Source: Inquilinus sp052078665
GTDB taxonomy: Bacteria; Pseudomonadota; Alphaproteobacteria; DSM-16000; Inquilinaceae
Direction of reading: 5' to 3'
Assembly: GCF_052078665.1 (NCBI RefSeq)
Contig: NZ_JBQJIK010000031.1
Coordinates: forward strand, 19,942-83,941
DNA length: 64,000 nucleotides
The translations under genes were made by a program, and so were the position numbers. The notes beneath the pieces are model-generated. The model had not been told where the DNA came from. It did no database searches and saw nothing but the letters and a program-made list of their open reading frames with translations. The first letter of the stretch is position 1; each line of letters starts with the position of its first letter. Below are positions 47,308 to 56,575 of this stretch, piece after piece.

Positions 47308-47733
47308 AGATGTGTCTTCGTCGACCCTGGTGCAGGCCGCGGGGCCGCTTTCCGTCAGCGCCGGGCACGACATCGACAGGGTGAGTGGTTCTTCGTCTAC
47401 TTCCGATAGACAGAACAAAGTTCCGTCGAAATAAGATCAATAACTAGGAAAATCCACTGATTATTAAGAACTGAGAGTCAAAATGTTTGCTTTATTCGAA
47501 AATAATGGTACTTTCTGACACGAATATCAGTTTCAGTCCTATCGCAATGAAAGCATTGGCTGGCTCCGGCCCATGGGCCTTCCTTGTCATTCCTCCTCGC
47601 AATAGGCGGCCTCGCTGAGAACGACAGCCAGGAGCCCGAGCAAAAGCTTGGAGAGAGATCCGACCTGGACAGCAATGGCACGGCCGAACCGGCCGAATTT
47701 CTTCCAGACGCCAGGGATTTTAAGGAGATTGCC

Positions 47734-49200
47734 ATGCACCGTTTCCTTCCCCGCATTATCCCCGTTTTGCCGCTCTGTCTCCTGACGCTTGCGTTTGCTG
47801 GTGGCGCGGACGCCCAGACCGCCTTCAGCCTGCGTGGCGGCCCGACGCTCGACGTGATCCAGAAAGCCCATCCCTTCCAGGACAACAACGGCCAGATCCC
47901 GCCCGCCGGTGAATATTCCGGCCCGCTGTTCTCACTCAATCACAACTGGCCGACCGCGCCCGATCCCTTGAAGGACGCGCCCTGGCAGAAGGCGATCGGC
48001 AATGGCCCGATCACGACCGAGAACGCTGCGGCCTATGCCGACGCTCTCAAGCAGGCGGTGAGCGAAAACGCCCGCGCCCTCATCATGCACTACGACAGCT
48101 GGGATGCCGCCAAGGCGGGCTGGTACAACGAGCCCTGGCTCGGCACGCTGCGCGAAGCGATCCATGGCACCTATGCGGCCGGCGAGTTCGGTCCCGCGAT
48201 CTTTCCCGATACGGGACTTCGGGTGACCTTCAACACCAATGTGCTGACCTATTATGATCAGCGCGCAGCCTATTCCCTCGACCATTTCTGGGCCAGGTCG
48301 GCGATGAAGCCGACGCTGAACACCGAAAACGCCCAGTTTGTCGAGGGCTCGATCGTCGTCAAGGCCGCAATGTTCGCCTCTACCGATCCGAGCCAGCCGA
48401 CCGGCTGGTGGGATGCCATGAACGGGGCGCAGGAATGGCCGCTGTATATTCCGGTCGGCAAGGCCACCACGCCCTCGGTCTGGCCGAGCTATGTCGCCCA
48501 GTTCGACATCATCGTGAAGGATAGCCAATCCGCGCCGCAGACCGGCTGGGTGTTCATGACGCTGGTCTACGATGCCTCGGCGCCGGGCGACGTCTGGGAC
48601 AAGATGGTGCCGCTCGGCGTGCAGTGGGGCAACGACCCGGAGGCGACGACCGAAGGCGCCGCGCTCAAGGAAAACTGGATCAACCCCGAGGCGCCGCTCT
48701 ATTCCACTCAGACGCTCGGCTGGGGCGGGCGGCTGTCCGGACCCAACGATGGCGGCCGCAACGACATCGTCGTCGACGGCAAGCCGATCAAGAATGCCCC
48801 CGATTCCGGCTGCATGAGCTGCCACAGCACCGCGCAATGGAATATCGACAAGCACAAGATGGTGAGCTTCCTGCTCCCGTCCTTTCCCACCGAGGAGCAG
48901 CCGGGCTTCCAGCTGTGCAACGACAAGGGTGAGCGCGACCAGAAGAACGGAACCTATATCTGCTCGCCGGCGCCGGGGTCGGCGGACTGGATGAAGTGGT
49001 TCCAGAACCGGCGTGGCGACGTGCCGATGGACCAGGGCTCGTTCGCCACGGATTTCGACGAGGTGTTCTCGTTCAAGTCGCTCCCGCTCTGGTGGGCGGC
49101 GACCAATCCAAAAGATGGGGCCATGGCCGTCCAGGACGCGGCGCCGGCGCAACGCGTCAACCAGTATACCGGCGCGCCGCTGCCGCAGGCGCAGCAGTAG
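47734..49200 (+). CDS. Large exported monoheme cytochrome c-like protein
   Basis: A 488-aa protein with a signal peptide (cleavage near GGADAQT). A single heme-binding CMSCH lies at residues 360-364, unusually far into the protein. The N-terminal 350 residues are a beta-rich part without a heme site (EGSIVVKAAMFAST, TGWVFMTLVYDASAPGDVWDKMVPLGVQWGND). It shares this plan with the gene at 51192, and lies 250 bp before a PQQ-type propeller gene, so all three probably form one periplasmic electron-transfer group. Function not established. Confidence 0.8.
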   Translation: MHRFLPRIIPVLPLCLLTLAFAGGADAQTAFSLRGGPTLDVIQKAHPFQDNNGQIPPAGEYSGPLFSLNHNWPTAPDPLKDAPWQKAIGNGPITTENAAAYADALKQAVSENARALIMHYDSWDAAKAGWYNEPWLGTLREAIHGTYAAGEFGPAIFPDTGLRVTFNTNVLTYYDQRAAYSLDHFWARSAMKPTLNTENAQFVEGSIVVKAAMFASTDPSQPTGWWDAMNGAQEWPLYIPVGKATTPSVWPSYVAQFDIIVKDSQSAPQTGWVFMTLVYDASAPGDVWDKMVPLGVQWGNDPEATTEGAALKENWINPEAPLYSTQTLGWGGRLSGPNDGGRNDIVVDGKPIKNAPDSGCMSCHSTAQWNIDKHKMVSFLLPSFPTEEQPGFQLCNDKGERDQKNGTYICSPAPGSADWMKWFQNRRGDVPMDQGSFATDFDEVFSFKSLPLWWAATNPKDGAMAVQDAAPAQRVNQYTGAPLPQAQQ

Positions 49201-49212
49201 AAAGACCCATCC

Positions 49213-49239
49213 CTCCGGCGGGCGCTCGGTCCGCCGGAG
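49213..49239 (+). terminator. Hairpin after the first cytochrome gene
   Basis: CTCCGGCGG and CCGCCGGAG form a perfect 9-bp stem with a 9-nt loop, 12 bp after the stop. No T-run follows, so it may shield the mRNA end or attenuate rather than end transcription. Confidence 0.45.
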
Positions 49240-49450
49240 ACGCAGTCCCGACGCCTTCGAAACCGGCAGCGAGGCCTGCGGCGGTGGCCGGTCGACCAGC
49301 GGCAGCGACCGCCAATGGAATTGTGGCGACCCCGCAATCATCGGCCGGCCGCGCCTGTCCATCCGGATCGGGACATCGCGGTTCCCCTCGTCACCCGCAC
49401 CACGCCCGGGGACACGACCTTCGGATCCCAGTTCACGTCGGAGATCAGAG

Positions 49451-51127
49451 ATGAAACAGAGTGGTCTGCCTATCTCTCCTTCGCCGCGCCGTCCGGCGGT
49501 GGTGTGCCGGCAACGAGTCGCGCTTGCCCGCCTCTTCGCAGCAGGCTCTGCGCTGCTGTTCATCGGCTCGGCTCTTGCGGGATTGCAGGCGGCGGCACAG
49601 CAGCCGAGCACGCAAGGCCCGACACAGGCGGAACTGGACCATGCCGACACGGACACCGAAAGCTGGCTGACCCTCAACAAGGGCTATCTGGGCTACCGTT
49701 TCTCGACGCTGTCCCAGATCAAGGCCGACACTGTCAGCAGCCTCAAGCAGGTCTGTTCCTTCTCGCTCGGTCAATCCGGATCATTCCAGAACGGCCCGAT
49801 CGTCTATGGCGGCATGCTCTATACGACGACGGGCGCCTCCACGATCGCAATCGACAGCACGACATGCGAGAAGCGGTGGCAGCACGACTACAGGCCGCCA
49901 AATCCGCCCCGGGGGAACAACAAGGGGGCCGCGATCGCAGGCGGCCGTGTCATCCGCGGCACACCCGACGGCCATCTTCTCGCCCTCGACGCCAAGACGG
50001 GCGCCGTGCTCTGGGATCGGGAGGTGATGGACGCCGGCAAAGGCGAGTTTGCCACGGCCGCCCCACTGGTCTGGAACGACACGGTCTTCATGGGCAAGGC
50101 CGGCGGCGATAACGGCATCAGAGGCGAGATGATGGCCTTCAATGCCGCGAATGGAGAGAAGATCTGGGGCTTCCACACGATTCCTTCGCCGTTCGAGACG
50201 GGCGGCGACACGTGGAAGAACCCGGCCAGCATCGAACATGGCGGCGGCTCGCTGTGGACCACCTTCAGCCTGGATAGGGACGCAGGTCTCCTGTTGCTGC
50301 CCGTCGGCAACCCGGGGCCGGACTTCGACAATGCCAGTCGCCCCGGCACCAATCTGTTCACGAACTCACTGGTGGCGCTCGATGCCCGGACCGGGAGCCT
50401 GAAATGGTGGTACCAGCTGATCGGTGCGGATGATCGCGACTGGGACACGTCCGTCGTCTCGGCCTTCGACACCGCGGACGGAGGCAAGCTCGCCGCCGTG
50501 GCCGGCAAGGACGGCATCCTGCATGTGGTCGACCGAACCAGCGGCAATCCGATATCGGGGGTTCCGCTCGTCAGCCAATACTTGAACACGACCGGGCCCG
50601 TTCCGGGTGGATCGGGCATTCGCATCTGCCCGATCGCGGCGGTGCAGTGGAACGGCCCGGCTTACAGCCCGGAGACTGGCCTCCTGTACATGAACGGCAT
50701 CGACTGGTGCGCGCAGGCCATCAAGGGCCCGACCCCGGTCTACAAGGCCGGCCAGCCCTATCTCGGCTGGGCCAACTTCTATGGCACCCGCGATCCGGTG
50801 GCGGAGGCGTTCGGCTGGATCAATGCGATCGATCCGACGCTGGGAGCCGTCGCCTGGCGCGTGAGGGTGCCGTCCATTCCCCTTGGCGGGATCGTCGCCA
50901 CCGCAGGTGGCCTGGTCATCACCGGCACGACCGATGGCACCCTCCTGACGCTCGATGCGCAGACCGGCACGGAGCTCTTCAGGACGAATGTCGGCGGCGC
51001 CATCGGCGGCGGCATCATCACCTACGAGGCCGGCGGCAAGCAATTCATTGCCGTCGCGGCCGGTGACAACAATGGCACCTATCAGACGAAGGGTCAGAAC
51101 ACGATCGTCGTGCTCGGCCTTCCCTGA
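49451..51127 (+). CDS. Exported PQQ-type beta-propeller protein
   Basis: A 558-aa periplasmic protein with a late signal sequence (hydrophobic residues about 31-48, cleavage near AAAQQP). The repeated motifs (LLALDAKTGAVLWDRE, MMAFNAANGEKIWGF, LVALDARTGSLKWWYQ, LLTLDAQTGTELF) are the W-motifs of quinoprotein dehydrogenase propellers. Asp in GADDRDWD may be the catalytic base. The vicinal cysteine pair of methanol and ethanol dehydrogenases is absent, and no cytochrome domain is fused. The flanking cytochromes could accept its electrons. Substrate unknown. Confidence 0.82.
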   Translation: MKQSGLPISPSPRRPAVVCRQRVALARLFAAGSALLFIGSALAGLQAAAQQPSTQGPTQAELDHADTDTESWLTLNKGYLGYRFSTLSQIKADTVSSLKQVCSFSLGQSGSFQNGPIVYGGMLYTTTGASTIAIDSTTCEKRWQHDYRPPNPPRGNNKGAAIAGGRVIRGTPDGHLLALDAKTGAVLWDREVMDAGKGEFATAAPLVWNDTVFMGKAGGDNGIRGEMMAFNAANGEKIWGFHTIPSPFETGGDTWKNPASIEHGGGSLWTTFSLDRDAGLLLLPVGNPGPDFDNASRPGTNLFTNSLVALDARTGSLKWWYQLIGADDRDWDTSVVSAFDTADGGKLAAVAGKDGILHVVDRTSGNPISGVPLVSQYLNTTGPVPGGSGIRICPIAAVQWNGPAYSPETGLLYMNGIDWCAQAIKGPTPVYKAGQPYLGWANFYGTRDPVAEAFGWINAIDPTLGAVAWRVRVPSIPLGGIVATAGGLVITGTTDGTLLTLDAQTGTELFRTNVGGAIGGGIITYEAGGKQFIAVAAGDNNGTYQTKGQNTIVVLGLP

Positions 51128-51191
51128 GCACGACGATCTGCCGCGCCCGTGGTCCCTGAGCGCCCGGACCTCAAACAACGGAGATCATGTC

Positions 51192-52925
51192 ATGTCACAC
51201 CGCTCCCTTGTCCGCTGCCTCGTCGCCGCCGGATGCAGCGCCGTGGCCGTCCTGTCCGGCGCGCCGCCGGTCCAGGCCCAGGACCCTCAGATCAGTCCTG
51301 TCCTTCCCGGCGACATCGGCTCGGGCGCCACGAACGCCACCCTGGCCGAAGCCAGCACGTTCGCCTGGCAGGAATTCATCGCCCTGAACTGGCCGGCCGC
51401 GCAGCTGAACGGCACGGTGCAGCGCGGCCAGGCGGACATGGGCGCAAAGTTCGGCCAGGCCGGAGCGACGCCGTTGGTGTGGGAGAGCTACAGGCAGAAG
51501 GTGGAAATATTCCCCGGCGCCAACAACGCCATCCCCCCGCACGGCGCCGATAGGCCAGGCACTCCGCAGGACCCCTACAACTATAGCGATCCGCCGCTAT
51601 ACCTCTATTCCGGCGGGACCATCCCCAACGGCGGCGTCGTGGACGCCTGCCCCGGCCAGGACCCCGTGGCTCAGCCCGCCTGGGTCAACCTGGACGAAAC
51701 CAGCCAGATCGGTTTGGACCAGATGTACGCCGGGATCGTCGATGTCCCTGCGGCGACACAGCCCAACAGCGCCCCGCAACTGATCCGCTTCCTGGCCAAG
51801 GCGAACCAGACGGAATACGACTACATCGTCGGAAACAAGCTGTGGTTCACCACCGGCGACGCCTACACGAACCGGATCACGACGTGGCAGGCCGCTCTCG
51901 GAAACGGCCAGCCGCCCGATCCCAACTCCGTGATCACGCTGCCCGCCGGCACGGTCGAAGTGAAGGCCGCGTGGCGGCCGCTGGCGAACGGTGAGGATCC
52001 CAGCCATTTCCATATGACCACCGTCCGCTACTATGAGCCGGGTTCGAACGGCAATCCCTGCTATCGGCAGGACCAGTGGGCCCTGGCGGGCTTGCACATC
52101 ATCCAGAAGACGCCGTCGGCACCCTATTTCGTCTTCGCCACCTTCGAGCAGGCGGACAACGTGCTGAACGCCGACGGCGTCGCGACGGAGGACCCCAACG
52201 GCAAGGTGGTGATCCCCACCGCCGGGCCCAACACGCCCGCCCTCGTCTATACCGACGACCCGAACACCCCGACCGTGACGACGAATCCCGCCAACACCTT
52301 CTGCGACACTCCCGGCAAGCGGCTCTACTATCAGGAGCTGCCGCCCGGCACGCCGCCGGACGGCACGCCGGTCGGCGGCAATATCTGCGTGGATGCCCGC
52401 TACGAGGCCATCCCGCCCGTGGTGCAGGCTGCCAATTCCACCTTCCACGGTCTCATTTCGGCTTACAACGCCGAAAACAACCTGAATTCCCCCTGGCTCT
52501 ATTACAAGCTGGTCAGTGTCCAGGCCGTGCCGCTCAATCTTGCGGACATCAGCACGGATCCCGACAGCACGCGGCAAATCGGCAATTTCTACCAGGCCAA
52601 CATCGTCGTGGAGACGGATTACACGCTGCAGCAGTTTCTTGGCCGCATCGCCGCCGACCAGGCCCCCACACGCTATCCGTCCCAAGGCACGTCGCAGAAT
52701 TTCCAGAATGTCCGCGTGGCCGCAGGCAGCCAGTTCACCACGTACCAGATGGGCGGCTGCATGGGCTGTCACGGCAACGCCCAGGTGGGAGGAACGGATT
52801 TCAGCTTCATCGTCGGCGGCAACAGCTTCAACACGACGCCCGACACCCCCGAAGCCAACCCTGAGAAGCAGGCGCTGTACCTCTCCCTGTTCGGCAATCC
52901 GCTCCCGGCGGACTTCAAGAAATAG
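51192..52925 (+). CDS. Second large exported monoheme cytochrome c-like protein
   Basis: A 577-aa protein with a signal peptide (cleavage near PPVQAQD). Its only heme motif is CMGCH at residues 523-527, close to the C-terminus. The body shares short features with the 47734 protein (WQEFIALNWPA, GTVEVKAAW against EGSIVVKAAM), so the two are probably distant paralogues. It starts 64 bp after the propeller gene. A strong terminator follows. Function unknown. Confidence 0.8.
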   Translation: MSHRSLVRCLVAAGCSAVAVLSGAPPVQAQDPQISPVLPGDIGSGATNATLAEASTFAWQEFIALNWPAAQLNGTVQRGQADMGAKFGQAGATPLVWESYRQKVEIFPGANNAIPPHGADRPGTPQDPYNYSDPPLYLYSGGTIPNGGVVDACPGQDPVAQPAWVNLDETSQIGLDQMYAGIVDVPAATQPNSAPQLIRFLAKANQTEYDYIVGNKLWFTTGDAYTNRITTWQAALGNGQPPDPNSVITLPAGTVEVKAAWRPLANGEDPSHFHMTTVRYYEPGSNGNPCYRQDQWALAGLHIIQKTPSAPYFVFATFEQADNVLNADGVATEDPNGKVVIPTAGPNTPALVYTDDPNTPTVTTNPANTFCDTPGKRLYYQELPPGTPPDGTPVGGNICVDARYEAIPPVVQAANSTFHGLISAYNAENNLNSPWLYYKLVSVQAVPLNLADISTDPDSTRQIGNFYQANIVVETDYTLQQFLGRIAADQAPTRYPSQGTSQNFQNVRVAAGSQFTTYQMGGCMGCHGNAQVGGTDFSFIVGGNSFNTTPDTPEANPEKQALYLSLFGNPLPADFKK

Positions 52926-52948
52926 GCCGCGGTCCGGGAGCGATTCAG

Positions 52949-52978
52949 AAAGGGCTGCGATTCCGGTCGCAGCCCTTT
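52949..52978 (+). terminator. Rho-independent terminator after the PQQ/cytochrome group
   Basis: AAAGGGCTGCGA and its exact complement form a 12-bp stem around TTCCGG, the right arm ending in CCCTTTCATT. It lies 23 bp after the stop. Confidence 0.85.
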
Positions 52979-53202
52979 CATTGTCGCCCTTCGCCCGGCC
53001 GCTCGAGGCTACGGACATCCCGGCGGAGCCGAAGCGCCGCCGGCCTTCGGGCGCCGGGCCGCCGGCCGCGAAACCGGACAGTAGCTGAGAGACCGGCTGT
53101 CCCGACCTTGAATCCGTCATGGCGAGCCCCGCAGGGGCGTGGCCATCCGGCGGTGCCGTGCCGGGATCTCCGCCTCGATTGACCGGCTCTCGGCGTCGCT
53201 GA

Positions 53203-53345
53203 GAGGCCGTCTTGAAACTCGCTGCGACGAGTCGGCTGGCGTGGTTCTCGAGAACCGGCGCGCAGCGGACTTTTGGGTCCGTGAGCACCGGAAGCGCAGA
53301 GAACCGCGTCAGACGACCGGCGCAGTAGAGTTTCGAGATGGCCTC
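53203..53345. repeat. 143-bp imperfect palindromic element
   Basis: The 47-nt arms 53203-53249 and 53299-53345 are inverted copies with about 80 percent identity if one small gap each way is allowed (GAGGCCNTCTNGAAACTC at the outer ends, GGTTCTC at the inner ends). The centre includes a perfect 14-bp palindrome GGTTCTCGAGAACC (53243-53256) and a CGGAC/GTCCG hairpin. No protein is encoded. It may be a MITE-like element or a large structured RNA leader upstream of the riboswitch. Confidence 0.65.
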
Positions 53346-53360
53346 TGATACACATCGCGG

Positions 53361-53566
53361 CGACGGTTCCCCTATGGGATCAAAAGGGAACACGGTGGCG
53401 CCCCCCAATCAATTGCGAGGGGGGCGGAATCCGTGGCTGCCCCCGCAACTGTCAGCGGATCGCCGAGCGTCCTGGTGGCCTCTCAAGGGCCATGCCACTG
53501 CCCGCAACACGGGTGGGAAGGCCGACGCGAAGCCATGATCCGCGAGCCAGGAGACCTGCCGTCGCA
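53361..53566 (+). ncRNA. Cobalamin (AdoCbl) riboswitch
   Basis: The segment shows the conserved parts of the B12 riboswitch in order: a GACGGTTCCC/GGGAACACGG first stem, AATCCGTGGCTGCCCCCGCA, ACTGT, the GCCACTGCCCGCAA stretch followed by ACGGGTGGGAAGG, then GCGAAGCC and the closing GAGCCAGGAGACCTGCC. It lies about 45 bp before btuF and should reduce translation of the transporter when cobalamin is high. No search was run, but the wording is diagnostic. Confidence 0.93.
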
Positions 53567-53579
53567 GCGCAATCCGTTT

Positions 53580-53606
53580 CCCGGGCGGGGTGGCCCGGGC
53601 AGGAGG
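53580..53606 (+). promoter_or_regulatory. Expression-platform hairpin and ribosome site of btuF
   Basis: CCCGGGC and GCCCGGG form a perfect 7-bp stem with a GGGGTG loop (53580-53599), directly before the AGGAGG ribosome site (53601-53606). This is a likely switching hairpin for the riboswitch acting on translation start. Confidence 0.55.
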
Positions 53607-53611
53607 TTTTC

Positions 53612-54640
53612 GTGACGGCATTCCGATCTTTCTCTTCGCATGTCCTGGCCCTGGCCGGGCTTCTCATCCTGTCGCCGGCGGCCCGGGCCGACCCGACGCA
53701 GTACCCGCTGACGATCCGCAACTGCGGCGTCGACGTCACCTTCGCCAAGGCGCCGCAACGCGCCGTGGCGATCGGGCAGAGCAGCACCGAGATCCTGCTG
53801 TCGCTCGGCCTGGCCGACCGCATCGTCGGCACCGCCGTCTGGTTCGGGCCGGTGCTGCCAGCCTACGAGGCGGCGAACGCCAGGATCCCGCGCTTGGCCG
53901 ACAACGATCCCAGCTTCGAAGCCGTGGTCGGCAAGGAGCCGAAGCTGGTGACGGCCCAATTCGAATGGCATGTCGGGCCGCAGGGCTCGGTCGGCACCCG
54001 CGAGCAGTTCGCCGGCCTCGGCATCCCGACCTACGTCTCGCCGGCCGATTGCGTCGAGAAGGACAATTCCGGCGGCGGCGACGGCGTGCGCAAGCAGCTG
54101 TTCAGCATGGACCTCGTCTATCAGGAGATCCGCGACCTGGCCCGGATCTTCGACGTCGCCGACCGCGGCGAGGCTCTGGTCGCCGACCTGCGGCGGCGCG
54201 AGGCCGCGGCCATCGCCTCGGTGGCCGGCGCCCGGCTCGACAACGTGCCGATGGTGTTCTGGTTCTCCAGCAAGGAGGTCGCGGGCGAGGCCTTCGTCGC
54301 CGGCAAGAACGGCGTGCCGGCCTGGATCCTGCAGCAGCTCGGCGCCCGCAACGTCATCACCACGGAGGAGGAGTGGCCGCTGGTGAGCTGGGAGCGGATC
54401 GCCGCCGCCAACCCCGCGATCATCGTGATGGCGGAGATGAGCCGCCGCCGCTACGCCGCCGACGACACTGCGGTGAAGCAGCACTTCCTCGCCACCGACC
54501 CGGTGGCCAGCCAGCTCGAGGCGGTCAAGCACAAGCATTTCGTGGTGATGGACGTGCAGGCGATGCAGCCCTCGATCCGCGCCGTCGACGGCATCGAGGC
54601 GGTGGCCCGCGGCATCAAGAGCTTCGGTCTCGGGGGGTGA
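53612..54640 (+). CDS. btuF: Cobalamin-type ABC transporter, substrate-binding protein
   Basis: A 342-aa periplasmic binding protein with a signal peptide (cleavage near ARADPT). The TroA-like fold shows AVAIGQSSTEILLSLGLADRIVG and the closing VDGIEAVARGI. GTG 53612 follows AGGAGG by 5 bases. Because the riboswitch controls it, cobalamin or a related corrinoid is the likely ligand, although the same family carries iron-siderophore proteins. It overlaps btuC (GTGA). Confidence 0.85.
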   Translation: MTAFRSFSSHVLALAGLLILSPAARADPTQYPLTIRNCGVDVTFAKAPQRAVAIGQSSTEILLSLGLADRIVGTAVWFGPVLPAYEAANARIPRLADNDPSFEAVVGKEPKLVTAQFEWHVGPQGSVGTREQFAGLGIPTYVSPADCVEKDNSGGGDGVRKQLFSMDLVYQEIRDLARIFDVADRGEALVADLRRREAAAIASVAGARLDNVPMVFWFSSKEVAGEAFVAGKNGVPAWILQQLGARNVITTEEEWPLVSWERIAAANPAIIVMAEMSRRRYAADDTAVKQHFLATDPVASQLEAVKHKHFVVMDVQAMQPSIRAVDGIEAVARGIKSFGLGG

Positions 54641-55671
54641 GGCCGCTTTTCGGCGACGGCTGGGGCGTCCGCGTCCTGCTGGCCGTGCTGTCGCTGGCGG
54701 CGCTGGTCGCGGCCATCGCCCTGGCCGTGTCGATCGGCGAGATGGCGATCCCCCTGTCCACCACGTTCCAGGCCTTGGGCAACCGGCTGTTCGGCGCCGG
54801 CTTCGCGCTCAGCCCGATCCAGGAAGGCGTAGTCTGGGACTACCGGCTCAGCCGCGCTTTGGTCGCCGCCTGCTGCGGCGCCGCGCTGGCCCTGTCCGGC
54901 GCGATCCTGCAGGCGCTGCTGCGCAACCCGCTGGCCGAGCCCTATGTCCTCGGCATCTCCGCCGGGGCGTCGACCGGCGCCGTCGCGGTGATGATCGCGG
55001 GCTTCGGCGGTGGCGCCATTTCGCTCTCCGGCGGCGCCTTCATCGGCGCCGTCCTGGCCTTCGTCCTGGTGTCGCTGCTGGCGGCCGGGGTCGGCGGCGG
55101 CATCGACCGCGTCATCCTGGCCGGCGTCGCCGGGTCGCAGCTGTTCAACGCGCTGACCTCCACCATCGTCACCACCTCGGCCAATGCCGAACAGGCGCGC
55201 GGCGTGATGTTCTGGCTGCTCGGCAGCCTCGGCGGGGTGCGCTGGCCGGATGTGCAGGTGGCCGTGCCGGTCGCGGCGATCGGCTTCGTCCTGTGCATCC
55301 TGCACGCCCGCGCGCTCGACGCCTTCACCTTCGGGGCGGATGCCGCCGCCTCGCTCGGCATCGCCGTAACGCGGGTGCGGGTGGTGCTGTTCGCGGCCAC
55401 CGCGGCGATGACGGCGACCATGGTCAGCATCGTCGGGTCGGTCGGCTTCGTCGGCCTCGTCATTCCCCACGCGGCGCGCTTCCTCGTCGGGCCCGGCCAT
55501 GCAAGGCTGCTGCCGGCCTCGGCGATGATCGGCGCCATCTTCATGGTGCTGGCCGACATCGTCTCGCGCACCATCATCCCGCAGCAGATCCTGCCGATCG
55601 GCGTGGTCACCGCCCTGTTCGGCGCGCCGGCCTTCGCCGTCCTGCTGTACCGGGCGAGGCGGGCGGCATGA
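54637..55671 (+). CDS. btuC: Cobalamin-type ABC transporter, permease
   Basis: A 344-aa FecCD-type permease with about ten membrane segments. Conserved parts are LSRALVAACCGAALALSGAILQALLRNPLAEPYVLGISAGAS, AGVAGSQLFNALTS, and GSVGFVGLVIPHAARFLVGPGHARLLPASAM, the coupling region. GTG 54637 overlaps the btuF stop, and its stop overlaps the btuD ATG. It forms the channel of the transporter. Confidence 0.9.
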   Translation: MRPLFGDGWGVRVLLAVLSLAALVAAIALAVSIGEMAIPLSTTFQALGNRLFGAGFALSPIQEGVVWDYRLSRALVAACCGAALALSGAILQALLRNPLAEPYVLGISAGASTGAVAVMIAGFGGGAISLSGGAFIGAVLAFVLVSLLAAGVGGGIDRVILAGVAGSQLFNALTSTIVTTSANAEQARGVMFWLLGSLGGVRWPDVQVAVPVAAIGFVLCILHARALDAFTFGADAAASLGIAVTRVRVVLFAATAAMTATMVSIVGSVGFVGLVIPHAARFLVGPGHARLLPASAMIGAIFMVLADIVSRTIIPQQILPIGVVTALFGAPAFAVLLYRARRAA

Positions 55672-56432
55672 CCATCGCCACGCACGACGTGCGCTGGGCC
55701 GCTGGCGGCCGGATGATCGTCGACGGCGTCACGCTGGAGGCGGCGCCCGGCCGGATGCTGGGCCTCTTGGGCCCGAACGGGGCCGGCAAGTCGACCCTGC
55801 TGCGCCTGATCTGCCGGCTGCGGCGGGTGGAGAGCGGCGTGATCACCCTGGGCGGGGCCGACATTGCGGGCCTGCCCCGCGCGGCCATCGCCCGCCGCGT
55901 CGCCCTGGTCGAGCAGCAGGCCGCGACCGACATGCAGGTGACGGTGCTCGACGTGGTGCGGCTGGGCCGTACCCCGCATCGCGGCCCGCTGTCGCCCTGG
56001 ACCGATCGCGACGACGCGGCGGTGGAGGACGCGCTGCGCCGGGTCGGGCTGGAGGGCAGGCGCGGTCAGCCCTGGCACACCCTGTCGGGCGGCGAGCGGC
56101 AGCGGGTGCAGATCGCCCGCGCTCTGGCCCAGACGCCGTCCGAGCTGCTGCTGGACGAGCCGACCAACCATCTCGACGTGCAGCACCAGCTCGAGATCCT
56201 GGCCCTGGTCGGGCGGCTGCCGGCGACCAGCATCGTCGCTTTGCACGACCTCAACTTGGCCGCCATGTTCTGCGACGCCGTGGCGCTGCTGCGCGAGGGG
56301 CGTGTGGTCTGCGCCGGCGCGCCGGAGGAGATCCTGACCCAGGCGCGGATCCGGGAGGTGTTCGGCGTCCGCGCCCATGTCGAACGGTCGCCGCATCACG
56401 GCCGGCCGCACATCCACTATCTGCCGGGCTGA
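55668..56432 (+). CDS. btuD: Cobalamin-type ABC transporter, ATP-binding protein
   Basis: A 254-aa ABC ATPase. Walker A is GPNGAGKST, the signature LSGGERQRVQIARAL, Walker B LLLDEPTNHLD and the H-loop VALHDLNLAA. It is coupled by overlap (ATGA) to btuC and ends the operon. No TonB receptor (btuB) is nearby in the window. Confidence 0.92.
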   Translation: MTIATHDVRWAAGGRMIVDGVTLEAAPGRMLGLLGPNGAGKSTLLRLICRLRRVESGVITLGGADIAGLPRAAIARRVALVEQQAATDMQVTVLDVVRLGRTPHRGPLSPWTDRDDAAVEDALRRVGLEGRRGQPWHTLSGGERQRVQIARALAQTPSELLLDEPTNHLDVQHQLEILALVGRLPATSIVALHDLNLAAMFCDAVALLREGRVVCAGAPEEILTQARIREVFGVRAHVERSPHHGRPHIHYLPG

Positions 56433-56575
56433 AAGCGGCTTCAGGCTTGACATCCGGCCCGGAATGGCGTTTTTCACCGCTTCCATTCCTGGGAACGTGG
56501 GTCCGGCGCATGAGCCGGCGCCCCGCCTTGCCATTGGCAGGGCCTACCGGGACAACATGAGAGAGGATCGAGCGC

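Larger units (their letters stand above)
47237..47733. other. AT-rich intergenic region between PadR and cytochrome genes
   Basis: This 497-base gap is markedly less GC-rich than the rest of the window, especially 47390-47530. It carries the PadR-type palindromes near its left end and the leader of the cytochrome gene at its right end, where AAGGAG precedes ATG 47734. A short frame on the minus strand (47587-47871) is not supported. No other gene is seen. Confidence 0.55.

Noticed and set aside
47587..47871. A 94-codon minus-strand frame before the cytochrome gene
   Set aside because: It overlaps the signal-peptide region of the cytochrome gene, has no ribosome site and no recognisable features.
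49451..51127. Classical methanol or ethanol dehydrogenase
   Set aside because: No adjacent cysteine pair, no fused cytochrome domain and no accessory mxa/exa genes are seen, so only the fold is claimed.
52926..53355. Small genes in the gap after the PQQ/cytochrome group
   Set aside because: The possible frames are Arg-rich with no ribosome sites, and they overlap the terminator and the palindromic element.
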